A stretch of DNA of 64,000 bases. It comes from Catonia carolina (lineage: Eukaryota > Arthropoda > Insecta > Hemiptera > Achilidae). The stretch is taken from the NCBI GenBank assembly GCA_035578175.1, contig JAQMRL010000010.1, positions 36,154,784 to 36,218,783 of the forward strand, in the 5' to 3' direction. Of this stretch, positions 1 to 7,983 are shown one piece after another (position 1 is the first letter of the stretch; each line of letters opens with the position of its first letter). Below the pieces are notes generated by a model that saw only the letters and a list, made by a program, of their open reading frames with translations, ran no database searches and was not told the DNA's origin. Both the position numbers and the translations under genes were made by a program.

Positions 1-1475
1 CTAGCTGCGCAGCTTTTTCCTGCTTATTCCTGCTAGCTGCGCAGCTTTTTCCTGCTTATTCCTGCTAGCTGCGCAGCTTTTTCCTGCTTTTTCCTGCTAG
101 CTGCGCAGCTTTTTCCTGCTTTTTCCTGCTAGCTGCGCAGCTTTTTCCTGCTTATTCCTGCTAGCTGCGCAGCTTTTTCCTGCTTATTCCTGCTAGCTGC
201 GCAGCTTTTTCCTGCTTATTCCTGCTAGCTGCGCAGCTTTTTCCTGCTTATTCCTGCTAGCTGCGCAGCTTTTTCCTGCTTATTCCTGCTAGCTGCGCAG
301 CTTTTTCCTGCTTATTCCTGCTAGCTGCGCAGCTTTTTCCTGCTTTTTCCTGCTAGCTGCGCAGCTTTTTCCTGCTTATTCCTGCTAGCTGCGCAGCTTT
401 TTCCTGCTTATTCCTGCTAGCTGCGCAGCTTATTCCTGCTAGCTGCGCAGCTTTTTCCTGCTTATTCCTGCTAGCTGCGCAGCTTTTTCCTGCTTTTTCC
501 TGCTAGCTGCGCAGCTTTTTCCTGCTTTTTCCTGCTAGCTGCGCAGCTTTTTCCTGCTTATTCCTGCTAGCTGCGCAGCTTTTTCCTGCTTTTTCCTGCT
601 AGCTGCGCAGCTTTTTCCTGCTTATTCCTGCTAGCTGCGCAGCTTTTTCCTGCTAGCTGCGCAGCTTTTTCCTGCTAGCTGCGCAGCTTTTTCCTGCTTT
701 TTCCTGCTAGCTGCGCAGCTTTTTCCTGCTTATTCCTGCTAGCTGCGCAGCTTTTTCCTGCTTATTCCTGCTAGCTGCGCAGCTTTTTCCTGCTTATTCC
801 TGCTAGCTGCGCAGCTTTTTCCTGCTTATTCCTGCTAGCTGCGCAGCTTTTTCCTGCTTATTCCTGCTAGCTGCGCAGCTTTTTCCTGCTTATTCCTGCT
901 AGCTGCGCAGCTTTTTCCTGCTTATTCCTGCTAGCTGCGCAGCTTTTTCCTGCTTATTCCTGCTAGCTGCGCAGCTTTTTCCTGCTTTTTCCTGCTAGCT
1001 GCGCAGCTTTTTCCTGCTAGCTGCGCAGCTTTTTCCTGCTTATTCCTGCTAGCTGCGCAGCTTTTTCCTGCTTATTCCTGCTAGCTGCGCAGCTTTTTCC
1101 TGCTTATTCCTGCTAGCTGCGCAGCTTTTTCCTGCTTTTTCCTGCTAGCTGCGCAGCTTTTTCCTGCTTTTTCCTGCTAGCTGCGCAGCTTTTTCCTGCT
1201 TATTCCTGCTAGCTGCGCAGCTTTTTCCTGCTTATTCCTGCTAGCTGCGCAGCTTTTTCCTGCTTATTCCTGCTAGCTGCGCAGCTTTTTCCTGCTTATT
1301 CCTGCTAGCTGCGCAGCTTTTTCCTGCTTATTCCTGCTAGCTGCGCAGCTTTTTCCTGCTTATTCCTGCTAGCTGCGCAGCTATTTTCTGCTAGCTGCGC
1401 AGCTTTTTCCTGCTTATTCCTGCTAGCTGCGCAGCTTATTCCTGCTTATTCCTGCTAGCTGCGCAGCTTTTTTTC
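1..1475. repeat. 32-bp satellite with a perfect 12-bp palindrome
   Basis: A tandem array of a roughly 32-bp unit, some units shortened to about 22 bp, runs from the window edge. Each unit contains AGCTGCGCAGCT, its own reverse complement, preceded by CT and followed by pyrimidine-rich TTTTTCCTGC and TTATTCCTG or TTTTTCCTG segments. Variation between units is almost limited to one A/T change and to loss of one 10-bp pyrimidine segment, so the array is young or homogenised. About 45-50 units are visible and the array continues beyond the window. Confidence 0.97.
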
Positions 1476-1489
1476 TGTTTTACTAAGTA

Positions 1490-1830
1490 AAACGAGGAGT
1501 GAGATGTTTTACAGTTGCCTTCCTCACCGAGTGGAAAAGTATGCTTATCAGCAAGCCGAGCCCTCTGAAAATCACATATCTTCCACTCCGCAAATGATAC
1601 CATCACATCATTCACCATAAGGTCTGGCTGTATAATGACATTCTTTACTTACAGAGAATATAAATCTGATTAGTGTCTTTTACACCTCTACCTCTTCAGC
1701 TCTTAAATGACTCAGTCATTCAATTTTCTGACCATGTATCAGCTCTACGTTTACGGTGGAATAGTTCCTGCGGGCTTGCTTGTGAAGCTCGCGCTATACC
1801 ACTTCTCAAGCTCATCGTGCGTTGCACTGA
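1490..1830. repeat. Diverged copy of a dispersed repeat
   Basis: This stretch aligns loosely with 9350-9700 and with two places in each B block (for example 22950-23270 and 24448-24720). Shared landmarks in order are a GAGTGAGATG-like segment, CTTATCAG, a CC(T)TC(G)GAAAATCA segment, and a conserved core reading ACACCTCTACCTCTTC followed by TTAAATG. No terminal repeats or coding capacity were recognised; the short ORFs in it are not conserved between copies. It may be a SINE or MITE family, unclassified. Confidence 0.6.
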
Positions 1831-1900
1831 GAGCGACACTGCTTATATCTAGGTTAAATGAGGATTTTGAAAGGAACAGACGTTATTTTTAATATGTACA

Positions 1901-1906
1901 TTTATT
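1901..1906 (-). terminator. AATAAA poly(A) signal candidate
   Basis: On the minus strand AATAAA lies about 65 bases beyond the stop codon of the double-BIR ORF. A second AATAAA (1982-1987) overlaps the end of that ORF. Both fit 3' end formation of a leftward transcript of the gene cluster. Confidence 0.5.
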
Positions 1907-1971
1907 GATTAAATATTACAGCCTTAGAGTTTTTTATTTAACAACTGACAATATGAAGAAGCCTACATCGA

Positions 1972-2430
1972 TCACCTTCGGTTTATTCTCTTGCGAGTTT
2001 TTCTTCTTCTATTTACTAACGGGCAATATGGCGAAGCCTTCCTATGTTCGGTATCTGGATCGTCGTCGACTCTCCATTGGTATAGCTCTACGCCGCATTC
2101 GATACATGCAGTGACGTCTAGTATGCCCGTATAGTAGAACCCCGAGTTTACGAGGTCGTTCACCCGAGGAGATTCATGAGGCCACTTATCAAATGTTTCT
2201 TCAAAGATTATTTCGGAGACGTCTGCGACGTCTTGAAAAAATCTGTAGCATTCCATTACTTCTTTGCCTAAACTACATTCCGGACTCGAGAGGATGTGAT
2301 TTTTACTCGCGTGTAGTAGAGTGGTATCGGAAGAGTTCCACCATCCGCATTCTTTACAAGTCGCGCGATTGGAGTCTGAGCAGTGGATCAGACCGCATCT
2401 TTCGAGGTCCGGTTTATCGGCATCCATCAT
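1972..2430 (-). CDS. Double-BIR (IAP-type) protein
   Basis: The ORF encodes 152 residues if started at the first of two adjacent ATGs (2430). Two BIR zinc-binding signatures have exact C-x2-C-x16-H-x6-C spacing: C25/C28/H45/C52 and C109/C112/H129/C136. The second BIR (about 78-136) also has the family's WP, GFYYTG and D-x3-C landmarks. The first lacks the usual N-terminal half, so it is degenerate or continues into the ORF upstream. The C-terminus is a basic RK-rich tail, with no RING. BIR proteins of this class bind caspases or IAP antagonists and usually block apoptosis; insect dsDNA viruses and their hosts both carry them. The start follows the stop of the upstream ORF by one base (TAG-G-ATG), and the frame is also open upstream to a start at 2481, so a fused product by +1 frameshift, reinitiation or splicing is possible. 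Viral or transposon origin is inferred from context. Confidence 0.75.
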   Translation of the reverse strand: MMDADKPDLERCGLIHCSDSNRATCKECGWWNSSDTTLLHASKNHILSSPECSLGKEVMECYRFFQDVADVSEIIFEETFDKWPHESPRVNDLVNSGFYYTGILDVTACIECGVELYQWRVDDDPDTEHRKASPYCPLVNRRRKTRKRINRR

Positions 2431-2431
2431 C

Positions 2432-2966
2432 CTACGGCTCAGCAGTACCATTTTTACAAACATGGTCGATGTCGAACACAAGGCTGTCTACGTAGTCTTT
2501 GAGCGAATCTGCCAAGGCGGCGAACGAAATAGGCGAAGGAAATTCTAGCAGCAGCTCTAGCGGATCGAGGTAATGAGCGAAGGCTTGCGGGAAAGTGCCC
2601 TGGATTATCCCGTAGAATTCCTCCGAACACTCGATGTCGCCTAGTACGCAGCTTATCCGCCAGTTGTCGCTGTAAATGGCTCCTTCCGAGAAAGAATTCA
2701 GAGGGACATGCGTTCGAGGGTCTTCCGGGTCGAATAGACTAGAATTCTGTGTTGTAGTTCCAGCAGCTCTTTCCGAAACCGTATTAGTCTCCTGCGGTAC
2801 TCTTCCTCCTTTCGTAGACGCCTGCAACAATGAAATAAAAGATTACTAGCGTCTATCGCAAAATTCACACATCGCGTAGGCTTACAGTAATACGTGGTTT
2901 ACGTGTGAAGCTCTGTTGTTCCTCTCGTAGCAGGTCTGCAATCGGTATTGACTGTTGAACTTGCAT
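2432..2966 (-). CDS. Unrecognised protein with one 64-bp intron
   Basis: The model is two exons: 2966-2886 (27 codons from an in-frame ATG) and 2821-2432, with intron 2885-2822. The donor is ACT|GTAAGC and the acceptor TTCATTGTTGCAG|GCG; the phase-0 join keeps both exons open and gives 156 residues. The main exon has no ATG near its 5' end, so the splice is the best way to start it. The protein has a Gln/Arg-rich N-terminus and a hydrophobic, acidic C-terminal half. I do not recognise its family. It ends one base before the double-BIR ORF and overlaps that ORF's longer open frame, so it may supply the N-terminal part of a BIR fusion. No upstream promoter was identified. Confidence 0.5.
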
Positions 2967-3087
2967 GTGTCTTCGTCGTAATGTGATCTTAGAGTCCTGT
3001 AATACCCCCTATCCATCTCTGCGCTGAAATCGCAAGTCATATTGCCATTCTGTAACGACTATGAACAGTAACCTACTTACAGCTAAT

Positions 3088-3363
3088 TTATATAATCTGT
3101 ATATTTACATATGATTGGAGCTCTTCATCGCCATCCAATGGTAATTCGTCTAGGATCGCCCAGGAATACATACACTCCTTGGTGATGTGACGCGTCCATA
3201 AGTGTGGCTCTATATAATGCTCCTTGTTAAATATACACTTTATACGGTCAGGCCTCCCGTTCTCCTTCCAACAGTGGACGGTGTGTCGTATCAGGTCCTT
3301 GGGTGTGAACAGGTGATGCCTCCTGAACGGGCAATCAAGGTATCGGGTGCTGAATGCTGACAT
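3088..3363 (-). CDS. GTSF1-like double CHHC zinc-finger protein, copy 1
   Basis: The protein has 91 residues with two CHHC fingers: C11-x5-H17-x9-H27-x3-C31 and C43-x5-H49-x9-H59-x4-C64, the second with one extra residue before the last Cys. Tandem fingers of this type with a short linker are typical of GTSF1/Asterix, the Piwi co-factor family of the piRNA pathway; U11-48K and TRM13 carry single fingers of the kind. The tail (65-91) is acidic, and the family's longer C-terminal region seems reduced. A 5' exon ending at 3456 (AAAG|GTAAGA) and an acceptor directly before the ATG (TTTATTTTCAG|GATG) define a 91-bp leader intron (3455-3365). A strong donor-like GTAAGT follows the stop near 3079. 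It arose with copy 2 by tandem duplication with an offset of about 601 bp. A role in piRNA interference or recruitment is inference. Confidence 0.75.
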   Translation of the reverse strand: MSAFSTRYLDCPFRRHHLFTPKDLIRHTVHCWKENGRPDRIKCIFNKEHYIEPHLWTRHITKECMYSWAILDELPLDGDEELQSYVNIQII

Positions 3364-3455
3364 CCTGAAAATAAACCAAAATTTGCGTCGTCAACTCTAA
3401 CCTGCAAATAATTCTGGTGTTGTAAATTTGGTTACAAGTTCTGTTTCCATCTTAC

Positions 3456-3513
3456 CTTTCAATAGTTATCAACTGGTCGATGCCTCTCCGTTGGTCCGTC
3501 ACCTTATTTTATA
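3456..3513 (-). promoter_or_regulatory. TATA promoter and leader exon of CHHC copy 1
   Basis: TATAAAA (3513-3507, minus) lies about 50 bases upstream of the donor at 3456/3455, leaving room for a leader exon starting near 3480. The TATA box overlaps the stop codon (3511-3509) of the upstream CHHC gene. The matching place upstream of copy 2 (about 4108) has lost the TATA. Confidence 0.55.
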
Positions 3514-3880
3514 TCCCCGCCTCGGATTCTGCAGGATGTCGCGACATCTCCTTCTCCCAATTCTCAGCCGACGGTGGCATCTGGATATGCATTAACTCGG
3601 CTTCGAACCGTATTCCCTGCCTGATGCTACAGTGTTTCTTCCAGGAATCGGGACACTCTTCCAGATGTCGCGACATCTCCTTCTCCTCGATGAGGTGGGT
3701 ACAGTTGTATTTACATACAACCAAATCGGACTCACGGTGGTTACGGGAGCAACGGTACAGATGTCTCATCAGCCTGCCAGGTTCAATAACGTGCGACTTG
3801 TCATAGGGGCAAATAACCATATTGACCCTATGCAGACCGTCATGTCGACAAACAATTGTGTTATTGCTTTGGCTATTCAT
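3509..3880 (-). CDS. GTSF1-like double CHHC zinc-finger protein, copy 2
   Basis: The protein has 123 residues. Two CHHC fingers fit C-x5-H-x9-H-x3-C exactly: C24/H30/H40/C44 and C56/H62/H72/C76, joined by an 11-residue linker containing RNH, as in GTSF1 proteins. Residues around KEMSRH in finger 2 recur near the C-terminus; the underlying DNA carries the 14-bp palindrome GATGTCGCGACATC at 3537 and 3666, so a short internal duplication built the tail. An acceptor (CGCCTTGCAG|GATG) precedes the ATG, and with the donor after 4057 it defines a 175-bp leader intron (4056-3882). GTSF1-family fingers bind RNA and help Piwi proteins in silencing. Whether this protein supports or antagonises silencing cannot be read from sequence. 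Confidence 0.78.
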   Translation of the reverse strand: MNSQSNNTIVCRHDGLHRVNMVICPYDKSHVIEPGRLMRHLYRCSRNHRESDLVVCKYNCTHLIEEKEMSRHLEECPDSWKKHCSIRQGIRFEAELMHIQMPPSAENWEKEMSRHPAESEAGI

Positions 3881-4202
3881 CCTGCAAGGCGATAAACAAA
3901 GAAGTTACGTTACCGTTTTTGCAATGATCATTAGGTTACATATTAATAGTTTACTAAACAAAACAGTCAAAATTTACGTCGACAACTCTAACCTGCAAAT
4001 AATTATGGTGTTGTAAATTTAGTTACAAGTTCTGTTTCCATCTTACCTTTCAATAATTATCAACCGCTCGTTGCCTCTCCGTTGGTCCGTCAACTTATTT
4101 CTCGTCTCCGCCTAGGATTCTGAAACAAATAACACGTTGTAACAGCGGTCGTTCAGGATGTATTTACTTTTTTCGTATTGCTACACGATAAAACTACTAA
4201 CC

Positions 4203-4879
4203 TCACAGGAAGATTGTTATATTTCCTTCAATCCGTTTCCTACACTTGGGACAATGCCGCAGCTGCGACCAACACACTGTGCATGTCACATGCCGGCATG
4301 GTAGCAGCACTCGGTTAGGTACTCTATCCAAACATACCGGACATCTGACGACGTTCGGATGGTTGTAACAGTCTCTGCACAATGTGGGCGGTGGCGGTGA
4401 GGGGGATGGAGAATGAGACGCATGTTGTGATGGTATCGATGGCGTTGGTGAAGCAGTATCAATGGAAAGTGTTGGTGATCCAAACGAAATGGGGTCCCTC
4501 TGCGTTGTCGGAGGAGGCGCATCATGGTATATGATTACTGTCTCCTCATCTTCCTCCATCCAATCCGGGTAGTTGGTCACAAACTCCAGCAAGGATGGAG
4601 AACCCCTACGCGATGTTTGAGGAACCTCTTCATTCGGATCGCCCCCCTCTAACAACCCGTCTATTTGGGCGGGTGTTAGGCCATTATGTTGTGACATCTC
4701 TATAACAAAATAGTTAAATACCGTATGTATTAAACAAAATAGCATAGAGATTTTTATTTTGAGATTGATGTGGCGCTACACTCACCTACTATCATGACGT
4801 AGATTTTGTATAGCAGGTAAAGCAGTACTATGAACAGTAACGCTATAACGCATAAGAATATTGTTATAGCGTAAATCAT
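4203..4879 (-). CDS. Spliced membrane-anchored IAP-type RING protein
   Basis: Exon 1 (4879-4786) encodes 31 residues, nearly all of them one hydrophobic membrane segment (residues 2-30). Exon 2 (4699-4203) encodes 164 residues from its own ATG at 4697. The 86-bp intron 4785-4700 has a strong donor (GTAG|GTGAGT) and acceptor (TTTTGTTATAG|AG). The join restores one Glu codon and stays in frame, giving 196 residues. After the membrane segment comes an acidic and Ser/Pro-rich linker, then a C-terminal RING with the IAP spacing C-x2-C-x11-C-x1-H-x2-C-x2-C-x6-C-x2-C, ending in a hydrophobic tail as IAP RINGs do. It is probably an E3 ubiquitin ligase at a cell membrane. Exon 1 is preceded by an acceptor (TTTCTGTTGACAG|C-ATG). 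If the intron is retained, exon 1 gives a 41-residue membrane peptide (stop 4754). Splicing is predicted, not shown. Confidence 0.7.
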
Positions 4880-5015
4880 GCTGTCAACAGAAAATATAAA
4901 ACGATTTTTAATACTACTACGTTCTAAGGTCAGCTAGTCAAAGTCTTAAGTTTTAGGTATAATTTTATTCCTATGTCGTACCGTCAAGTTCATAACATCT
5001 AAATAATAAAATTAC

Positions 5016-5261
5016 CTATTTCATCATTCTCCTTCTTCTCCTAGACCGGGTCTTCCTTGGGGTTGTAGATCGAAGGGAATCTAGGTATGCATGGAATTCC
5101 TCGTACAACCCCAGCTCCCGAAGGGTATGCATGTCCACCCATGCCGACATGCAATCCCCAGCCTCAGGCACGAAGAGGAGCGTCTTCATCTCCCCAGCCC
5201 AGATCCTATGTCCCCAAATCCTCCCTTGTATTTTTGGGAGCACTACCCTCAATGTCCGCAT
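5016..5261 (-). CDS. Small basic-tailed protein, family unknown
   Basis: The 81-residue ORF starts at the ATG six bases inside an exon that follows a very good acceptor (TTTTTGTTTTACAG, AG at 5268-5267). The body has regularly spaced Trp and Leu residues and a predicted amphipathic ELGLYEEFHAYLDSL segment, and ends in a cluster of Arg/Lys that could bind nucleic acid or act as a nuclear signal. No motif allows a family assignment. Good codon continuity, its acceptor and its place between the leader promoter (6603-6721) and the RING gene suggest it is the first gene of the leftward cluster. An upstream in-frame ATG at 5291 lies in the predicted intron and is not preferred. Confidence 0.5.
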   Translation of the reverse strand: MRTLRVVLPKIQGRIWGHRIWAGEMKTLLFVPEAGDCMSAWVDMHTLRELGLYEEFHAYLDSLRSTTPRKTRSRRRRRMMK

Positions 5262-5269
5262 ACTTGCTG

Positions 5270-6000
5270 TAAAACAAAAACGATGGTTCATCGTCTATCA
5301 AAGATCTCGACGGTACACTGGCATATAAATTGCCTCTCTTAGTTACTACAGTAAGTTCAAACTTTAAGTTTTAGGTATAATTATAGTAAAGGCTACTGAT
5401 TAATAACTTTATTAGTATGATATAATATTCGGTATTACATACAATGCAAAACTAATCATATGTAGTTAGTACAAATATTGTATTTTAAAATAAGGCTAAC
5501 CTTTAAATGAAGGCTTGTGCGTAACACTAGTTGTTGGCGGTGATGGTGGTAGCGGCGGTGGCGATGGTCGATTTTGTTGTTGTTGGTGTTGATGGTGGTG
5601 ATGGTGGTGGTAGCGGCGGTGGTGAGGTCGATTTTAAACTGAAACGTAACAAAAACAGAAACATGCATTAGAGACTCGTCAGGTATTTTAAACTAAAACA
5701 GAACAAAAACAGAAACACGCATTAGAGACTCGTCAAGGGTTTCTAAATTAAATATTTACTCGGATTCGCTTTGCTAAACAAATATCCCTTTATTATTAGT
5801 ATGTAAATTATTATTCCAGTATAGTATTTATAATAAGACCAACCTTTAAATATGAGCTGTTGATCAAACAAATTGATTTTGTTGTTGTTGTTGGTTGTTG
5901 TTGCTGGTGGTGGTGGCGGATGGAATTTTAAACTAAAACAGAACAAAAACAGAAACACGCATTAGAGACTCGTTTTAATACCACTACGTTATAAGTTCGA
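5270..6000. repeat. Non-coding region with 48-bp repeats and GTT/GGT tracts
   Basis: Three copies of an about 48-bp segment (near 5630-5680, 5685-5735 and 5930-5975) share ACAGAAACACGCATTAGAGA and neighbouring bases. Between them lie GTT- and GGTGGC-rich microsatellite tracts. The short His/Thr/Asn-rich ORFs here are shadows of those tracts. The region would be intronic for the leader transcript. Confidence 0.8.
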
Positions 6001-6002
6001 CT

Positions 6003-6280
6003 AGTCAAGGTCTAAATTTAATAAGAAGATTTTAAGTTCAAATTTATTTACTTCTACGTTTAAGTCGGTATCGGTTGTTGTGTTGTTGCAGATTACAACA
6101 ACAGACTAAATATTCAGTGAACGAGCGTTTTACATGCGTTAGTCAAAGTATTAATTTTATAAGAAGATTTTAAGTTCAAATTTATTTAATTCTACGTTTA
6201 AGTCGGTATCGGTTGTTGTGTTGTTGCAGATTACAACAACAGACTAAATATTCAGTGAACGAGCGTTTTACATACGTTAC
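6003..6280. repeat. Tandem duplication, 138-bp unit
   Basis: Two adjacent units, offset 138 bp (compare 6021 and 6159), differ at only a few positions. Each holds GTTGTTG and CAACAAC arms that can pair, giving a repeated hairpin. Nothing coding was seen. Confidence 0.9.
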
Positions 6281-6284
6281 TAAA

Positions 6285-6600
6285 CTACCGACATGCGGTT
6301 GGAACAATTTAATTTAGGTATGGAAATTGTTATTCCGTATTTATAATAGTAAACGCTGAAACTGGTGTTGTTCGGTTGTTGTTGTACCAACAACGGCTAA
6401 AACTGGTGTTGTTGCTGTACCGGCAACGTGTTACCCGTCGTTAAATTCGTATTAGGTTCTACGTCATAATTTTATAAAGAGATTTTAGGTTTTAATTTTT
6501 ATAAAAGATTCAAAGTGCATATTTCATAAAAGTGCTAAAGTCTTTTAAAATTTAAAAATATTTAAAGTTCAATTTGATTGCTTAAAGTAGAATAAAACTC
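6285..6600. other. AT-rich spacer with GTTGTT/CAACAA hairpins
   Basis: More GTTGTTG/CAACAAC inverted pairs occur near 6365-6430, followed by AT-rich sequence up to the donor at 6602. No ORF of interest was found. Confidence 0.6.
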
Positions 6601-6602
6601 AC

Positions 6603-6721
6603 CTTCAATTAGCGGTAGGTAGGTAGAGATGAATCAGAAGAACTGTGACGTCAGCGGACTGGCAGTGGATACTACTGGCAGTAGAGTTATGATTCGATGG
6701 GAAAATCGGCGCGCTTTTATA
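6603..6721 (-). promoter_or_regulatory. TATA promoter and leader exon of the gene cluster
   Basis: On the minus strand TATAAAA (6721-6715) sits in a GC-rich context. About 30 bases on is the expected start (near 6690). A CRE (TGACGTCA, 6653-6646) lies in the leader, and the exon ends in AATTGAAG|GTGAGT with the intron beginning at 6602. The leader has no long ORF. It could splice to the acceptor at 5267 (intron about 1.3 kb) or to acceptors ahead of the other genes. The whole arrangement is inferred from signals only. Confidence 0.55.
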
Positions 6722-6869
6722 CACATAATTCTCCTATGCTAATGCATTGGAAACGCTGAAATTGCGGTTCTGTGTACATAATGAGAATAACAAGCGGTAT
6801 GACGTCAACGGTTTTTTAAAAATTGAAACAAACACCTTATCGCTGAGTCGACGGCCCGTGACTTTAACG

Positions 6870-7720
6870 GATGATATGTTGCATCATCTAGAAAAATTAA
6901 TTGTAATAAACAGGTTGCATCATCCCGATCGATGGTCGGGCGCGTGCATAGATAAAAAACGAATGACGTCAATGAAAGGCACGCGCATGCCACGTGACTC
7001 GTAACAACAACATGCGTCATTGCCAAAATTAAAAGAATAGAGTTGCAAATAAACAGATTTCATCGCCCCAATCATTAGTCTTCACCTCGTCGGGTAGTGA
7101 TACGGATGTCCTGCGGGTGGTGCGACGAGTCTTGCGGTCCGTCCCGCGTTATTTTTTGACGGTAACATATTTCCTAAATTTATATATTTAGGGTCCCGAA
7201 AGAACCTAACGGCCGAAACCGGACGTAACGCGTTCCACGGAATGTCCTGATCCTGCGCGCACCTGAACCTCGACGATCCGAATGGCGGGTAACGGATGAC
7301 GTCACTGCAAATAAACAAAGTAAACACGTTGCATCATCTTTAATTGCAATAACAAGTTGCATCATCCCGATCAATAGTCTGGCGCGTGCATAGATAAAAA
7401 ACGAATGACGTCAATGAAAGGCACGCGCATGCCACGTGACTCGTAACAACAACATGCGTCATTGCCAAAATTAAAAGAATAGAGTTGCAAATAAACAGAT
7501 TTCATCGCCCCAATCATTAGTCTTCACCTCGTCGGGTAGTGATACGGATGTCCTGCGGGTGGTGCGACGAGTCTTGCGGTCCGTCCCGCGTTATTTTTTG
7601 ACGGTAACATATTTCCTAAATTTATATATTTAGGGTCCCGAAAGAACCTAACGGTCGAAACCGGACGTAACGCGGTCTACGGAGCGTCCGGATCCTGCGC
7701 GCACCTGAACCTCGTTGATC
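6870..7720. repeat. 442-bp tandem duplication with CRE and E-box motifs
   Basis: About 6870-7275 is repeated at about 7318-7720 (offset 442, for example CGCGTGCATA at 6941 and 7383). Each copy has two GTTGCATCATC motifs, a CRE (TGACGTCA near 6963 and 7405) and CACGTG. More CREs lie at about 6800 and 7298. It lies upstream of the leader promoter and could be its enhancer. No convincing ORF was found. Confidence 0.85.
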
Positions 7721-7769
7721 CGACCCCCGGGTCACGTGTTACAAGCTATCTCGGGTTCCATCGGGGATA

Positions 7770-7880
7770 CGGCTACGGATTAAGGCTTATCTTGTAGATC
7801 TCGATCTCCCGGTCACGTGGGTGCCGTCCGCATCAAAATCGGCCCAGCGGTTGCGGAGAAAATCAGGTTTGGAACTTTGC
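7770..7880. mobile_element. Possible remnant of a retroelement 3' end
   Basis: The phrase ATCAAAATCGGCCCAGCGGT followed by TGCGGAGAAAATCAGG resembles a motif common near 3' ends of insect RTE/SINE-type elements. No element ends were found, so assignment is tentative. Confidence 0.35.
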
Positions 7881-7910
7881 CAAATTTTTCGTGTGTGCGC
7901 GCGCGTGCGC

Positions 7911-7937
7911 GTTTTTTTTTTTTTTTTTTTTTTTGGC

Positions 7938-7974
<37 letters not shown>

Positions 7975-7975
7975 C
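7911..7975. repeat. Poly-T tracts
   Basis: Two long T homopolymers are separated by GGCGG, directly after a GTGTGCGCGCGCGTGCGCG purine-pyrimidine stretch. Length is likely polymorphic and hard to sequence. Confidence 0.95.
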
Positions 7976-7983
7976 TAAAGTCG

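Larger units (their letters stand above)
3405..4125 (-). repeat. Tandem duplication carrying the CHHC genes
   Basis: The leader exon, donor and intron start of copy 1 (about 3405-3535) are repeated at about 3985-4120 for copy 2, offset about 601 bp. The segment upstream of copy 2's leader also resembles the 3' coding end that overlaps copy 1's promoter, suggesting a third CHHC unit once lay further upstream and was lost. Confidence 0.75.

Noticed and set aside
1..1475. CRISPR-like array
   Set aside because: Units are contiguous with no variable spacers, in a eukaryotic setting; it is a satellite.
2193..3895. Plus-strand ORFs across the BIR and CHHC genes
   Set aside because: They are antisense to frames with exact zinc-ligand spacing and splice signals on the minus strand, and show no motifs of their own.
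5456..5958. His/Thr/Asn-rich short ORFs
   Set aside because: They translate GTT, GGT and GTGGTGG microsatellites and have no other support.
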